Shown here piece by piece: positions 35,374-43,502 of a stretch of DNA of 64,000 bases. Origin of the DNA: G963663365 sp963663365 (lineage in GTDB: Bacteria; Hinthialibacterota; Hinthialibacteria; Hinthialibacterales; G963663365). The stretch covers positions 1,240,001 to 1,304,000 of the forward strand of contig CAXXIH010000008.1 of NCBI GenBank assembly GCA_963663365.2, in the 5' to 3' direction. The position numbers and the translations under genes are program-made. The number at the start of each line of letters is the position of its first letter. Position 1 is the stretch's first letter. The notes under the pieces are model-generated. The model was not told the DNA's origin. It searched no databases and worked only from the letters and a program-made list of their open reading frames with translations.

Positions 35374-36510
35374 TTACTTCTCCCCCATTTCCTCCCACTC
35401 CTCCACTCCGGCGGGTTGGGTGATAGAACTCACATCCCAGAGACGGACGGAATCCTTGAATACGGATGTTAGAAGCCATTTTCCATCAGGCGACCAAGAT
35501 CGTGAATCAGCATCTTCTATTTCATTTCCCAAAATTGCAGTCAGCACTCCTGTTTTCAATTCCCATATGTTCGTATCGCGGGAAGGCAAACCATCTTGTG
35601 AGTCAGCAGCGATAAATCTACTATCCGGCGACAATTCATATCTGCCTGAATGGGGATTAAAATCCGACACATGAATACCGTCGGGATAATTGTATACACT
35701 TACCTGCTCCCCGTTTCGCGAAACAAAATACTTCCCATCGGGAGAGAATACGCTAAATGCATTGAAATCAGAAAAGAAATCCACTATCTCCCAAGTATCG
35801 GGGCGTAGAGCAATAGAGTAACTACGATGAAACATCATGTAATAAGGATATCCGGAGTTGTAAGGTTCATAGTGCACATATAGCAGAAAATTATTGTCTG
35901 GTGAAAAGAGGATAGAATACACAAACTCTCCCAAATTTTCGAGTTCCCGGGGAGATTGGCTAACAATAGTTCTTTCTAAAACACCAGTGTTAGAATTCCA
36001 GAATTTGATTGTGGCGGTAGCCATGTCATCGCTTTCAATAAAATCCCCGCCACCAGTTACAATGCTTGATCCATCCGGTGAAAACGTTGCGCAAAGCGTG
36101 ATCGCGCTATGCTCAAAACGATGCAGAATAGCCCCCGTTTCAAGATCGACCAAGAAAGCCGCCCCATCGGGAGTATCGTTTGGCGGTTTCGAATGAGAAC
36201 TCGATAATACCAAAACCTTCGAGCCACCTGAAGAAAATCCAGAGAATCTGGCGGAATGCTCAATTGGAATTGAGAATAGCACCTGTGCAGTTTCAACATC
36301 TATACTGCGCACAAAAGCCTCATTCTCCGAATATTTGCCAATCATAAAGCGATTTCCATCCGGCTGAAAGGCAATGTCGGTTATATAAGCGCCGCCAAAA
36401 TCATACACCTGAACCGGCTCGTCAATGATCTCGGATGCAGCCGTAAGTTTTGAAATCAGCGATAAAGTCGATAGAAATATTGCCATTCTTGGAAGCATAT
36501 TGTTCTCCAT
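35374..36510 (-). CDS. Secreted WD40-like beta-propeller protein
   Basis: 378 residues with a signal peptide (MLPRMAIFLSTLSLISKLTAA). At least six blades are visible through repeated FSPDG-type turns: IAFQPDGNRF, TFSPDGSSIVTGG, LFSPDNNFLL, VFSPDGKYFVS, LSPDSRFIA and SWSPDGKWLLTSVF, the last followed by DSVRLWDVSS. Several blades carry xVxLWD-like ends. Propellers of this kind act as binding scaffolds; no partner is evident. It lies downstream of the split propeller gene on the same strand. Confidence 0.88.
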   Translation of the reverse strand: MENNMLPRMAIFLSTLSLISKLTAASEIIDEPVQVYDFGGAYITDIAFQPDGNRFMIGKYSENEAFVRSIDVETAQVLFSIPIEHSARFSGFSSGGSKVLVLSSSHSKPPNDTPDGAAFLVDLETGAILHRFEHSAITLCATFSPDGSSIVTGGGDFIESDDMATATIKFWNSNTGVLERTIVSQSPRELENLGEFVYSILFSPDNNFLLYVHYEPYNSGYPYYMMFHRSYSIALRPDTWEIVDFFSDFNAFSVFSPDGKYFVSRNGEQVSVYNYPDGIHVSDFNPHSGRYELSPDSRFIAADSQDGLPSRDTNIWELKTGVLTAILGNEIEDADSRSWSPDGKWLLTSVFKDSVRLWDVSSITQPAGVEEWEEMGEK

Positions 36511-36533
36511 TTTTCATCTTTTCACAATAGCCG

Positions 36534-36568
36534 CCGCTGGCCCGAGCAAAAATAGCCCGGGCCAGCGG
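36534..36568 (-). terminator. Hairpin, possible terminator after the split propeller gene
   Basis: An eleven-pair stem (CCGCTGGCCCG / CGGGCCAGCGG) with a 13-base loop, 12 bases after the 36581 gene. The minus-strand tail (CTATTGTG) lacks a T-tract, so termination would be weak. Confidence 0.5.
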
Positions 36569-36580
36569 ATTTGAATTATA

Positions 36581-38326
36581 TCATTCGTCGACTTCAATCG
36601 CCCAACGGTGAAGATTGTTTTCATGCGTGTAACTGGGATCGTTGGTAGCTTTAAGATAATAAATATGAGAGTCTTTTGTAAATTCTTTGTCCGTATTATG
36701 GACGAAAACACAATAGAAGTTTTTGTACCAATATGTCCCGGTTTGCCAATGAAAGATGGTTAAGCCTTGGTCCCAGTTGATGAGATCGTCAGATGTGAAG
36801 ATGACGTTGCCCGATGTACCGGTACCGTCATCGCCTTCGGCAATCATAAACCACTTCTCGATGCCATTATGCCAGCTGACTCTTGGGCCGGCCATATTAA
36901 TCAAGTCTTCATCTGGAATACTGTGGATGCCGTCGCCGGGCTGCACCGCGCCGCTGCCATCATTGAAGCCCGGAGTTATAAAGCCTCCACCGTTTCTGTT
37001 GTCATAGATCATCCAAGGATTATCCTCCATCTCATATTGATTAAAGGGCACATCGAGGTATGAGGTTGCGGCCCTGGCAATACCTACGCCGTACTCAATA
37101 TCATCTTCAAAGTCACCTTCTTCTTGAAACCCTAAGTCCCAAAAATATTGCTTATCCGGCGTCGCCCAATAAGTGTAAAAACAGTAGTAATACGATCCGC
37201 TTTTTATGATTTGAGGTGTGGAGCAGCCGCCGTTATGGGGATTATTGTTTAATGGCCAACTTCCATCTCCATCTGGAGCTTCCGCCCAGGACCAGCGCTG
37301 GGCTTCGGTGTAGTCTGCTGTGATAATGGCGCTGCCCCAGCCGCCGCGCTCCGGGCACGGAAAATTGGGAACGGATGAGTCGCCATCGTGTGTGAGGCGA
37401 GTGAAGTAATAAGCGTCATCGAGATTATCCTGGTCAAAGTTGGAGCGGGCATAGCCGACGCGAAACATGCTGGCGGTCTTCCACTGGTTATTGAAACATT
37501 TATCCTCGCAATGCAACACAGCATGCAAAAAAGTGCCGGCCCAGTACGATGCCTTGATAACTCCCGAAATTCCGGAATAGAGATTATCGAGTTCATAAGT
37601 TTCTTCATCAATGGGATAGAGAACTTGCCAGGGATATTGGGGAGGATTCACACCATACGCCGGATCGCCGTATTGGTCTTTGTAAACCAACCGCGCATTG
37701 ATATCGGTTACGGATGTAACATGAAAACTGCCAAGTCCATTCAGATCGATGGCATAAGCGGACTTGAAACCGCCATTCATGTAACCGATATACCGGTCGT
37801 TGAAATACTCCACCGTAAAACACTCACCGTTGAAATGAGGCAGTCCTGGAAAATCGAAATATTCCTCGGAACCGATTAACTCAGTTGTAAGGTTTATTTT
37901 GGCCGAGGCAACCGCGGGAACCCCGCCCGGAGTATCCGGAGCGCCGATTTGGTCACCGATACGCACCTTAAAGTCGGCATGGACCAGACGGGCCTTATAC
38001 CAACGCGCTTCATTCTCCTGGCCGGCTTTGGAATCAAAGCGCATTTCCAAAATCAAGCGCACATCCATACCAGCGTATTCAGAGAGGTCTTGAATCATCG
38101 AACCGGACTGCACCCGTTCATAACCAGCCAAGTGAATATCGGACACGCCGCCATAACGCGGATCATATTTTTCCGGTTGACGATATTCGCCCAGGGTTTT
38201 CCAGGCGCCGCTTTTTGAATCCCGGCGCTGCACGAGGATAGCCACTTGGGCCGCCTTTTCGGCACCGGCCTCGCCTATGGATGATTCCCAGGAGAGCTCC
38301 ATCTGGATATGTTTGGCTTTGGGCAT
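36581..38326 (-). CDS. Propeller-like, glycosidase-style protein; C-terminal part of a frame split by a stop
   Basis: 581 residues. The ATG directly follows an in-frame TAA, so the frame is continuous with 38327-38707. The first ~130 residues are beta-sandwich-like. From ~170 on there are propeller signs: TPQIIKSGSYYYCFYTYW, GVGIARAATS, then GPRVSWHNGIEKWFMIAEG and VIFTSDDLINWDQGL. The last is the S-x-DLxxW style of GH43/GH32-like folds. As an independent protein it would lack a signal peptide. AAGG lies before the ATG, so reinitiation is possible. Readthrough, a sequencing error or a pseudogene are the alternatives. Confidence 0.75.
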   Translation of the reverse strand: MPKAKHIQMELSWESSIGEAGAEKAAQVAILVQRRDSKSGAWKTLGEYRQPEKYDPRYGGVSDIHLAGYERVQSGSMIQDLSEYAGMDVRLILEMRFDSKAGQENEARWYKARLVHADFKVRIGDQIGAPDTPGGVPAVASAKINLTTELIGSEEYFDFPGLPHFNGECFTVEYFNDRYIGYMNGGFKSAYAIDLNGLGSFHVTSVTDINARLVYKDQYGDPAYGVNPPQYPWQVLYPIDEETYELDNLYSGISGVIKASYWAGTFLHAVLHCEDKCFNNQWKTASMFRVGYARSNFDQDNLDDAYYFTRLTHDGDSSVPNFPCPERGGWGSAIITADYTEAQRWSWAEAPDGDGSWPLNNNPHNGGCSTPQIIKSGSYYYCFYTYWATPDKQYFWDLGFQEEGDFEDDIEYGVGIARAATSYLDVPFNQYEMEDNPWMIYDNRNGGGFITPGFNDGSGAVQPGDGIHSIPDEDLINMAGPRVSWHNGIEKWFMIAEGDDGTGTSGNVIFTSDDLINWDQGLTIFHWQTGTYWYKNFYCVFVHNTDKEFTKDSHIYYLKATNDPSYTHENNLHRWAIEVDE

Positions 38327-38707
38327 TTAACCTTCCCAAACCGCGCGTGTCCCGCGTTCGTCATTCTTCTCTGCGGCTGAGACTTCAATGGCAACCACAG
38401 ATACTTCCGCATCTTCATCAAAATACGTCTCGGTTCCCGGCGCTCTGCGAAACGCTCCGCGTTTCTTACCCTTAACCGCGCTGGATGTTGTCAGCCCTTT
38501 TGCACCCAAGGCCAACGGTTCATCCTGCAAATTCGTCCAGGCAAAGTTATCCGCATCCCGGACAAGTTCGAAATCTTCCACAATCTCGGCTCCAGCCGTG
38601 CCTGCAAGCCAAAGACCTGCAAACAGGACCGCGATAATTAGAGGGCAGGTTTTACCCCCCCCCCCCATTCTGATTTTTTTGATCGGAATTGTAATAATTG
38701 TAGACAT
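38327..38707 (-). CDS. Signal peptide and N-terminal part of the split secreted protein, with 12-G tract
   Basis: 126 residues, starting at an ATG after AAGGGGGAAAAT. A run of 12 G encodes the GGGG of RMGGGGKTCP just before the signal peptide core (LIIAVLFAGLWLAGTAGA). The mature part (VEDFELVRDADNFAWTNLQ, then VSVVAIEVSAAEKNDERGTR) is the start of a beta-rich domain that seems to continue past the TAA into the next entry. A change of one or two G would remove the signal peptide or the protein. Confidence 0.7.
   Translation of the reverse strand: MSTIITIPIKKIRMGGGGKTCPLIIAVLFAGLWLAGTAGAEIVEDFELVRDADNFAWTNLQDEPLALGAKGLTTSSAVKGKKRGAFRRAPGTETYFDEDAEVSVVAIEVSAAEKNDERGTRAVWEG
38655..38666. repeat. 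Homopolymer tract C12 (G12 in the coding strand)
   Basis: Twelve consecutive C on the plus strand, about 40 bases inside the minus-strand frame and before its signal peptide core. Tracts of this kind are the classic substrate of slipped-strand phase variation. Confidence 0.9.
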
Positions 38708-39178
38708 ATTTTCCCCCTTAACTACGTGAGGTCCTTCTGTGATGAGGACAGGCTACGCCAACCCTTCGGCCATACTTGCTTAGGACAAAGTTGAGTCCGC
38801 CTCCGGTATTGCTCCGAAAACGATTGTAACCATCAGTCGCTCAAACGCGCCTAAAACACCCCGGGTCGCATTAGGCTTTGGATGGTGAGGGTTCGCTCCG
38901 GATACCCGCATCATCGACTATCGGTACTAATATCACAGTGAATTGGCAGTGTCAATCAATTAATTCAAGAAATCTTAAATAATTTGTGGTGAGGACATTG
39001 AGAAGCAAGTTCACTAATTAGGTCAAAATAGGATTGATTCCTCTGAGTTACAACTGCTTCTATAAAGATCAATTTAATATCTTCTTGGATAACTTCATAT
39101 TTCTGAGAAGATTCGGCAAATTCTCCTCATTCCCGCTTCTGACAAAGATTTATTTGCCGCGTCTTATACAGCCCCGCA
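38708..39178. other. Intergenic region, no gene seen
   Basis: About 470 bases upstream of the split secreted gene, AT-rich in 38930-39150. No RNA gene or repeat module was recognised. Confidence 0.5.
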
Positions 39179-39940
39179 TCATCCCCCGAATTTCCGTACA
39201 AAAATCGAGCGGGGTTGGGTTTCATCCCAAGGGACACCATTAAAATCGCCATAAACGGTATCGGGTTTAAGACCTGCGCGAGTAAGCATTTCAATCATCT
39301 CATCACATTCATAAAGACGAACCGATTCAAGAAACACTTCGCGGCGGTCCCCCTCTTCAACCGTTATACGTTTTTCTACACGGCGTCCGTCATCGGTCAA
39401 CCAACGTTTTTCAATCACACGGCGTCCATGGGTTGTTTTCTCGCTACGCGGAACAAGATCCGCGCGAACCCGGGCGGGATTGAGATAGTCGATTAAATAT
39501 GCGCCGCCGGATTTAAGAACACGCGCGATCTCTTTGAGAACACCGAGATTTTCCGCATCTTTTTGAAAATACCCGAACGACGTAAAAAACATCAGCACCG
39601 CATCGAAACCATGGTCAACATACGGCAGAGCACGCATATCGCCGCGCACCAGTGGTTCCAACGTATACTGGGCGCGTCCCCGTTTTAGCAACTCCGCCGA
39701 ATAATCCATCCCCTGCACAGATGCCATCCCCCGGTCCAAAAGCGCCCGTGTATGCCGTCCGAAACCGCAGCATAAATCAAGAATGCGCATTGATGGTTCG
39801 AGGTTTAACGCTTGGCAGGCGAATCCGGCTTCGGCCACGGCGCTTTCGAAATCGCGATGTCCGTAAACGTCGGCATAGGTTTCATTAAACCACCCCGCCC
39901 ACCAGGACCGGGCATCCGTTGGAGAAGATAAATCGTTCAT
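39179..39940 (-). CDS. Class I SAM-dependent methyltransferase
   Basis: 253 residues. The SAM site is MRILDLCCGFGRHTRALLDRG; GMDYSAELLKRGR is motif II, FDAVLMFFTSFGYF motif IV and EIARVLKSGGAYLIDYLN motif VI. The N-terminal ~35 residues (WWAGWFNETYADVYGHRDF) are typical of the Methyltransf_11/25 group acting on small molecules. The substrate is unknown. It stands between unrelated genes. Confidence 0.92.
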   Translation of the reverse strand: MNDLSSPTDARSWWAGWFNETYADVYGHRDFESAVAEAGFACQALNLEPSMRILDLCCGFGRHTRALLDRGMASVQGMDYSAELLKRGRAQYTLEPLVRGDMRALPYVDHGFDAVLMFFTSFGYFQKDAENLGVLKEIARVLKSGGAYLIDYLNPARVRADLVPRSEKTTHGRRVIEKRWLTDDGRRVEKRITVEEGDRREVFLESVRLYECDEMIEMLTRAGLKPDTVYGDFNGVPWDETQPRSIFVRKFGG

Positions 39941-40047
39941 AGTAATGCCAATTGGGTGTACTGCAAAAAGAGTGTCAGTAGAAGTCTGTCCGGCAATTGT
40001 TTGTCCGGCGGATGGTCCGAACGAGACGTTTTACGCAATTCGCGCCC

Positions 40048-40098
40048 CAAAAAGAAAAACGGCCCGGGTCGATTCCGAAATGGAAAACGGACCGGGCC
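40048..40098 (-). terminator. Terminator of the peroxiredoxin gene
   Basis: A seven-pair GC stem (GGCCCGG / CCGGGCC), extended by GTC/GGA-type partial pairing and with a longer loop, lies about 35 bases after the stop. On the minus strand it is followed by GTTTTTCTTTTTGG. Confidence 0.75.
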
Positions 40099-40131
40099 AT
40101 CAATGATTGTTTCAACAAACAAAGTCAACGT

Positions 40132-40650
40132 TTAGAGATGCTTATCTCCGGGTTTCCAGCTGGCCGGGCAGAGTTCGCCGGATTGGAAAGCCGCGCAAAC
40201 GCGGAGCAGCTCATCGGCATTACGGCCGACTTCCAAGTTGTGAACAATGGCGGCCTGGAGAACATTATCCGGATCGATCAAGAAGGCTCCACGCAGGGAG
40301 ATGCCTTTTTCCTCAATCAGAATGCCGAACATACGGCTGATGCGATGATTGAGATCGCTGATCCATGGATAGGGGCTTTCACCCAGTTCTTTGGTCCACG
40401 CTTGGTGTGAAAAGGGGCTATCGGTGCTGGCGAGAAATACTTCAACGCCGATCTTTTTGAACTCATCCGCTTTGGCGATGAGCTCTTTGATCTCTGTCGG
40501 GCAGACAAACGTAAAATCGAGCGGGTAGAAAAAGATCAAACGCCACTTGCCTGCATAATCATCCAACGAGATTCCATCTAGGTTCGGTTTTCCATCGACA
40601 TAAGCCGGGACAGTAAAATTCGGAACTTTGGTTCCTACGCGAATGGCCAT
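40132..40650 (-). CDS. Typical 2-Cys peroxiredoxin (AhpC/Prx1 family)
   Basis: 172 residues. The peroxidatic site is FFYPLDFTFVCPTEI and the resolving Cys is in SGELCPASWKPGDKHL. The WISDLNHRISRMFGIL and LRGAFLIDPDNVLQAA segments are standard. The protein ends a little after the resolving Cys and lacks the YF tail of sensitive eukaryotic forms, so it should be robust to overoxidation. It reduces H2O2 and organic peroxides; the reductant (AhpF or thioredoxin) is not encoded nearby. Single-gene unit. Confidence 0.95.
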   Translation of the reverse strand: MAIRVGTKVPNFTVPAYVDGKPNLDGISLDDYAGKWRLIFFYPLDFTFVCPTEIKELIAKADEFKKIGVEVFLASTDSPFSHQAWTKELGESPYPWISDLNHRISRMFGILIEEKGISLRGAFLIDPDNVLQAAIVHNLEVGRNADELLRVCAAFQSGELCPASWKPGDKHL

Positions 40651-40928
40651 TGAGCCAATCCTCCTTGGGGGATTTTCGTTAGTGGGACGACCCCTCGGTA
40701 TCCCAAAAGGTCAGTTGCCTAACCCGTCAGAGCTGAACCTATCAAAACCGTATCGGGGCTGAAACCCTCCCCCGGCACGTTGTCACTTTATGAATGACCT
40801 TTTGCGCAAAAAAGACGGAAACAGTTAGGAATCGGTAAGTTGTGACATTTCAATAGGCAGTAAAATGGATAGGCATAGGCGGATTGGAGGTGTTGATCTA
40901 CACCATGAATCCCATGCAGGTACTGTGT

Positions 40929-42005
40929 TTACTCTTTGCGGATTGTCATACGGGAATCCAAAGACTGGCGAAGGGAGTCCGGCACAATTTTGACGGGACG
41001 GGTATCGATAACCCGTTGCCGTTTGATTTCAGGTTCCTGCTTCGCGCTCATATTTGACGGCTTAAGGAGCTGCGGTTGTTTTGTTTCAATTGTACTTAAT
41101 CGAACCCGCATTTTCTCGGCGACTTTATTCCACTCGACAGCTTTGCCGGGATCGCCCAACGGTTCGATATTCATATCACCATCGCCCATGATTTGTTCGA
41201 TCATCTCCGGATCGTCAACAAAACTCAGAACATCGGATGGATCCATGAATGTAGGCACTGAAGATCCGCGTGATTGAACCATACAAGGTACAACAGGCGG
41301 CAAAAGTTTATGTTTGATTGCCGCTCCCCAGAAACGCATATATGTCTTTTGGGCTTCGGCAATCACTTTTTTCCAAGGATCTAATCCTGTTTTTTTCTCG
41401 TACAAAGCAGGCGCCTGGCGTTGATCGCGGGAAGCATACATCGATAACCCCTCTTGGACGATCAAAATCACCATATTGCTGTCCGGCCGAAGTTTGTCCC
41501 GGAAAAACTGAATAGCCAAATGGCAGGTCGGATAAAGCAAATACCCCATGCGGCTGGAAGTCACAATTTGCCGTTCTTCCGCGCAGGGGTTATACCCAAC
41601 ACAACAAACCTTCCCAAGTTCTTTGCTCTGCTCTTCCCATGGTTCGGGGATTCTACATAAACAGGCTTCAAGACGATCCTTGGTAATCGGTTTAATGAGA
41701 AAATCTACAGCGCCCATTTCCAGACATTGACGTACTGTCGAGGTATCGCCGGCGGCGCCGGTCATCATAACCACCTTGGCGCGCCGTCCGGCAGCCTGGA
41801 TCTGAGAGAGCACGGCCAGACCATCCAAGCCGGGCATGACGATATCTAACAACACGATGGTTGGGTTGCGGCCTCGAAAACTATCCAGTCCACGATATCC
41901 ATCATCGGCCTGACCGACAACACTGTGCCCCAACGAAGAAACCAATGAACATACTAAGTTCCGGTTCGTGGAGTCATCATCAACGACAAGAACTTTATGA
42001 GCCAT
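40929..42005 (-). CDS. Response regulator with a C-terminal region of unknown function
   Basis: The ATG at 42005 begins MAHKVLVVDDDS; about 358 residues. The receiver domain (1-120) has the acidic pocket (VDDD), phospho-acceptor Asp in VLLDIVMPGLDG, VMMTGAA and FLIKPITKD. The following ~235 residues contain a Cys group (KVCCVGYNPCAEE), FRDKLRPDSNMVILIVQEG and a basic C-terminal tail. I recognise no HTH, GGDEF, HD or phosphatase domain. No histidine kinase is adjacent. The frame extends 26 codons upstream, but that part has unlikely composition. Confidence 0.85.
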   Translation of the reverse strand: MAHKVLVVDDDSTNRNLVCSLVSSLGHSVVGQADDGYRGLDSFRGRNPTIVLLDIVMPGLDGLAVLSQIQAAGRRAKVVMMTGAAGDTSTVRQCLEMGAVDFLIKPITKDRLEACLCRIPEPWEEQSKELGKVCCVGYNPCAEERQIVTSSRMGYLLYPTCHLAIQFFRDKLRPDSNMVILIVQEGLSMYASRDQRQAPALYEKKTGLDPWKKVIAEAQKTYMRFWGAAIKHKLLPPVVPCMVQSRGSSVPTFMDPSDVLSFVDDPEMIEQIMGDGDMNIEPLGDPGKAVEWNKVAEKMRVRLSTIETKQPQLLKPSNMSAKQEPEIKRQRVIDTRPVKIVPDSLRQSLDSRMTIRKE

Positions 42006-42205
42006 AACACAATACTGATCTAAATGCTTATATTTCTTTCGATTACGATTACTGTAATGCGGATTTATTCCGCATATTGACACTCCCCAAAATCTGCTCG
42101 CAACAGAACAGCTACCTATAGTATACTTCGAGATTTTCAGAATACCGGAAATTGGCAGTTACGATTTCATGAAAATGCGCAACAACGTCCAGAATTATTT
42201 ACGTT

Positions 42206-43348
42206 TCAGGACGCATAGGTGTTCTCATAGACATCGCAAAATACCTTTTCCGCCGAAGAAAAATGTTGAACACAGCCCATTTTCAGCTGGCACGCATCAA
42301 ATGGCTGGCCAGAGGCAATTTTTCGGGGCATAAGCGGATCGGCCATTGACTGTTTCCCAAATCCGACCAAATCGGTATGCCCCGCCTCGACACAATACCG
42401 CGCAGCATAAGGCCAATCGGCTCCCATAGCGGAATTACCGGTATTCAAAGTAAGAACATCTGTAGAGACAAGCTCACGCTTTACCAAAGATGCCACACGT
42501 AGAGAGCGGTAGAGATCCTCTTCGCATTCCGGACGCGTGGAATAGGCTTCGGGCCACCCGGGGAGAGCGGGACCGGTGACACTGGCTATATGCACCCCCA
42601 ATTCCGCCAGAAGTGCGAGGAGTCTGCGCGGTTCCGAAAAATCGGGGACTGCGCTTTCCGGCCCAGCGGCGCCGAATTCGCCCGGACCTTCATCATAAAT
42701 TGACAGACGGGAAATCAGAAGCAGACCGGGATACTTGGAACGTATTGCCTCAATCACTTCACAGAAGAAACGTGTGCGGTTTTCGAACGAACCGCCGTAT
42801 TCATCATCACGCGTATTTCGTGGGGCGATGAGTTCTCCACCGAAAAAGGCGTGGCATTGCTTAATATCGACACCATCGAAGCCCGCTTCCAGAGCCAATC
42901 CCGCAGACTCGATCATCGCATCACGCACATGCAGGATTTCATCACGGGTCATGAGACGGCAGTCGGGATCATCTGTTGGGGCAGGCGAGCAACGGCGTCC
43001 GGCTTCAGCCTCGATATGCCGTCCATTGTGGGATAGCTGAATAAAAATCAGCGGTTCGGGATTCGCGCCGCGAAGTTCACCGACCATACCGGCAAAGGCC
43101 CCCACAGTCTTAGGAGTCAACGCCGTCTGCCGCCGCACGGGGCGGTCTTCTTCCACAACTGAAGTACATTCAATGCAATACATGCCCCAGCCCCCCTCTG
43201 CCAGCCGTTTATAGCGCCGGATCGTATCAGGGCTCGGCGCGCCATTCTCCAAGGCGGTATTGGTCTCCATGGGCTGGGCAAATAGCCGGTTGGTGGCAAC
43301 CCGGTCACCGATCGAAACAGGTTGAAAGAACAGGTCTATTGAACTCAT
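42206..43348 (-). CDS. NADH:flavin oxidoreductase (Old Yellow Enzyme family)
   Basis: 380 residues, one TIM barrel without the extra FAD/NAD domains of the long members. ATNRLFAQPMETN starts the barrel, and FIQLSHNGRH gives an FMN contact. GFDGVDIKQCHAFFGGELIAPR and NTRDDEYGGSFENRTRFFCEVI are the family signature. In place of the usual HGYL motif it has CHAFF, so substrate binding may differ. A Cys-containing end (KMGCVQHFSSAEKVFC) is unusual. The family reduces activated alkenes and related compounds. Confidence 0.9.
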   Translation of the reverse strand: MSSIDLFFQPVSIGDRVATNRLFAQPMETNTALENGAPSPDTIRRYKRLAEGGWGMYCIECTSVVEEDRPVRRQTALTPKTVGAFAGMVGELRGANPEPLIFIQLSHNGRHIEAEAGRRCSPAPTDDPDCRLMTRDEILHVRDAMIESAGLALEAGFDGVDIKQCHAFFGGELIAPRNTRDDEYGGSFENRTRFFCEVIEAIRSKYPGLLLISRLSIYDEGPGEFGAAGPESAVPDFSEPRRLLALLAELGVHIASVTGPALPGWPEAYSTRPECEEDLYRSLRVASLVKRELVSTDVLTLNTGNSAMGADWPYAARYCVEAGHTDLVGFGKQSMADPLMPRKIASGQPFDACQLKMGCVQHFSSAEKVFCDVYENTYAS

Positions 43349-43502
43349 GACGACACCACCCTAAATCGAGAAATTCATCCAAGAAATCCGATAAGAGACT
43401 ACAGCAATCGACGGCTTGTACAATTTTATGCCGAAATCCGAGAAAAAGGATCACCCGGGCACGGTGCGCATCAAGAGGAGCGGCTGATACACTGCAAAGA
43501 TT

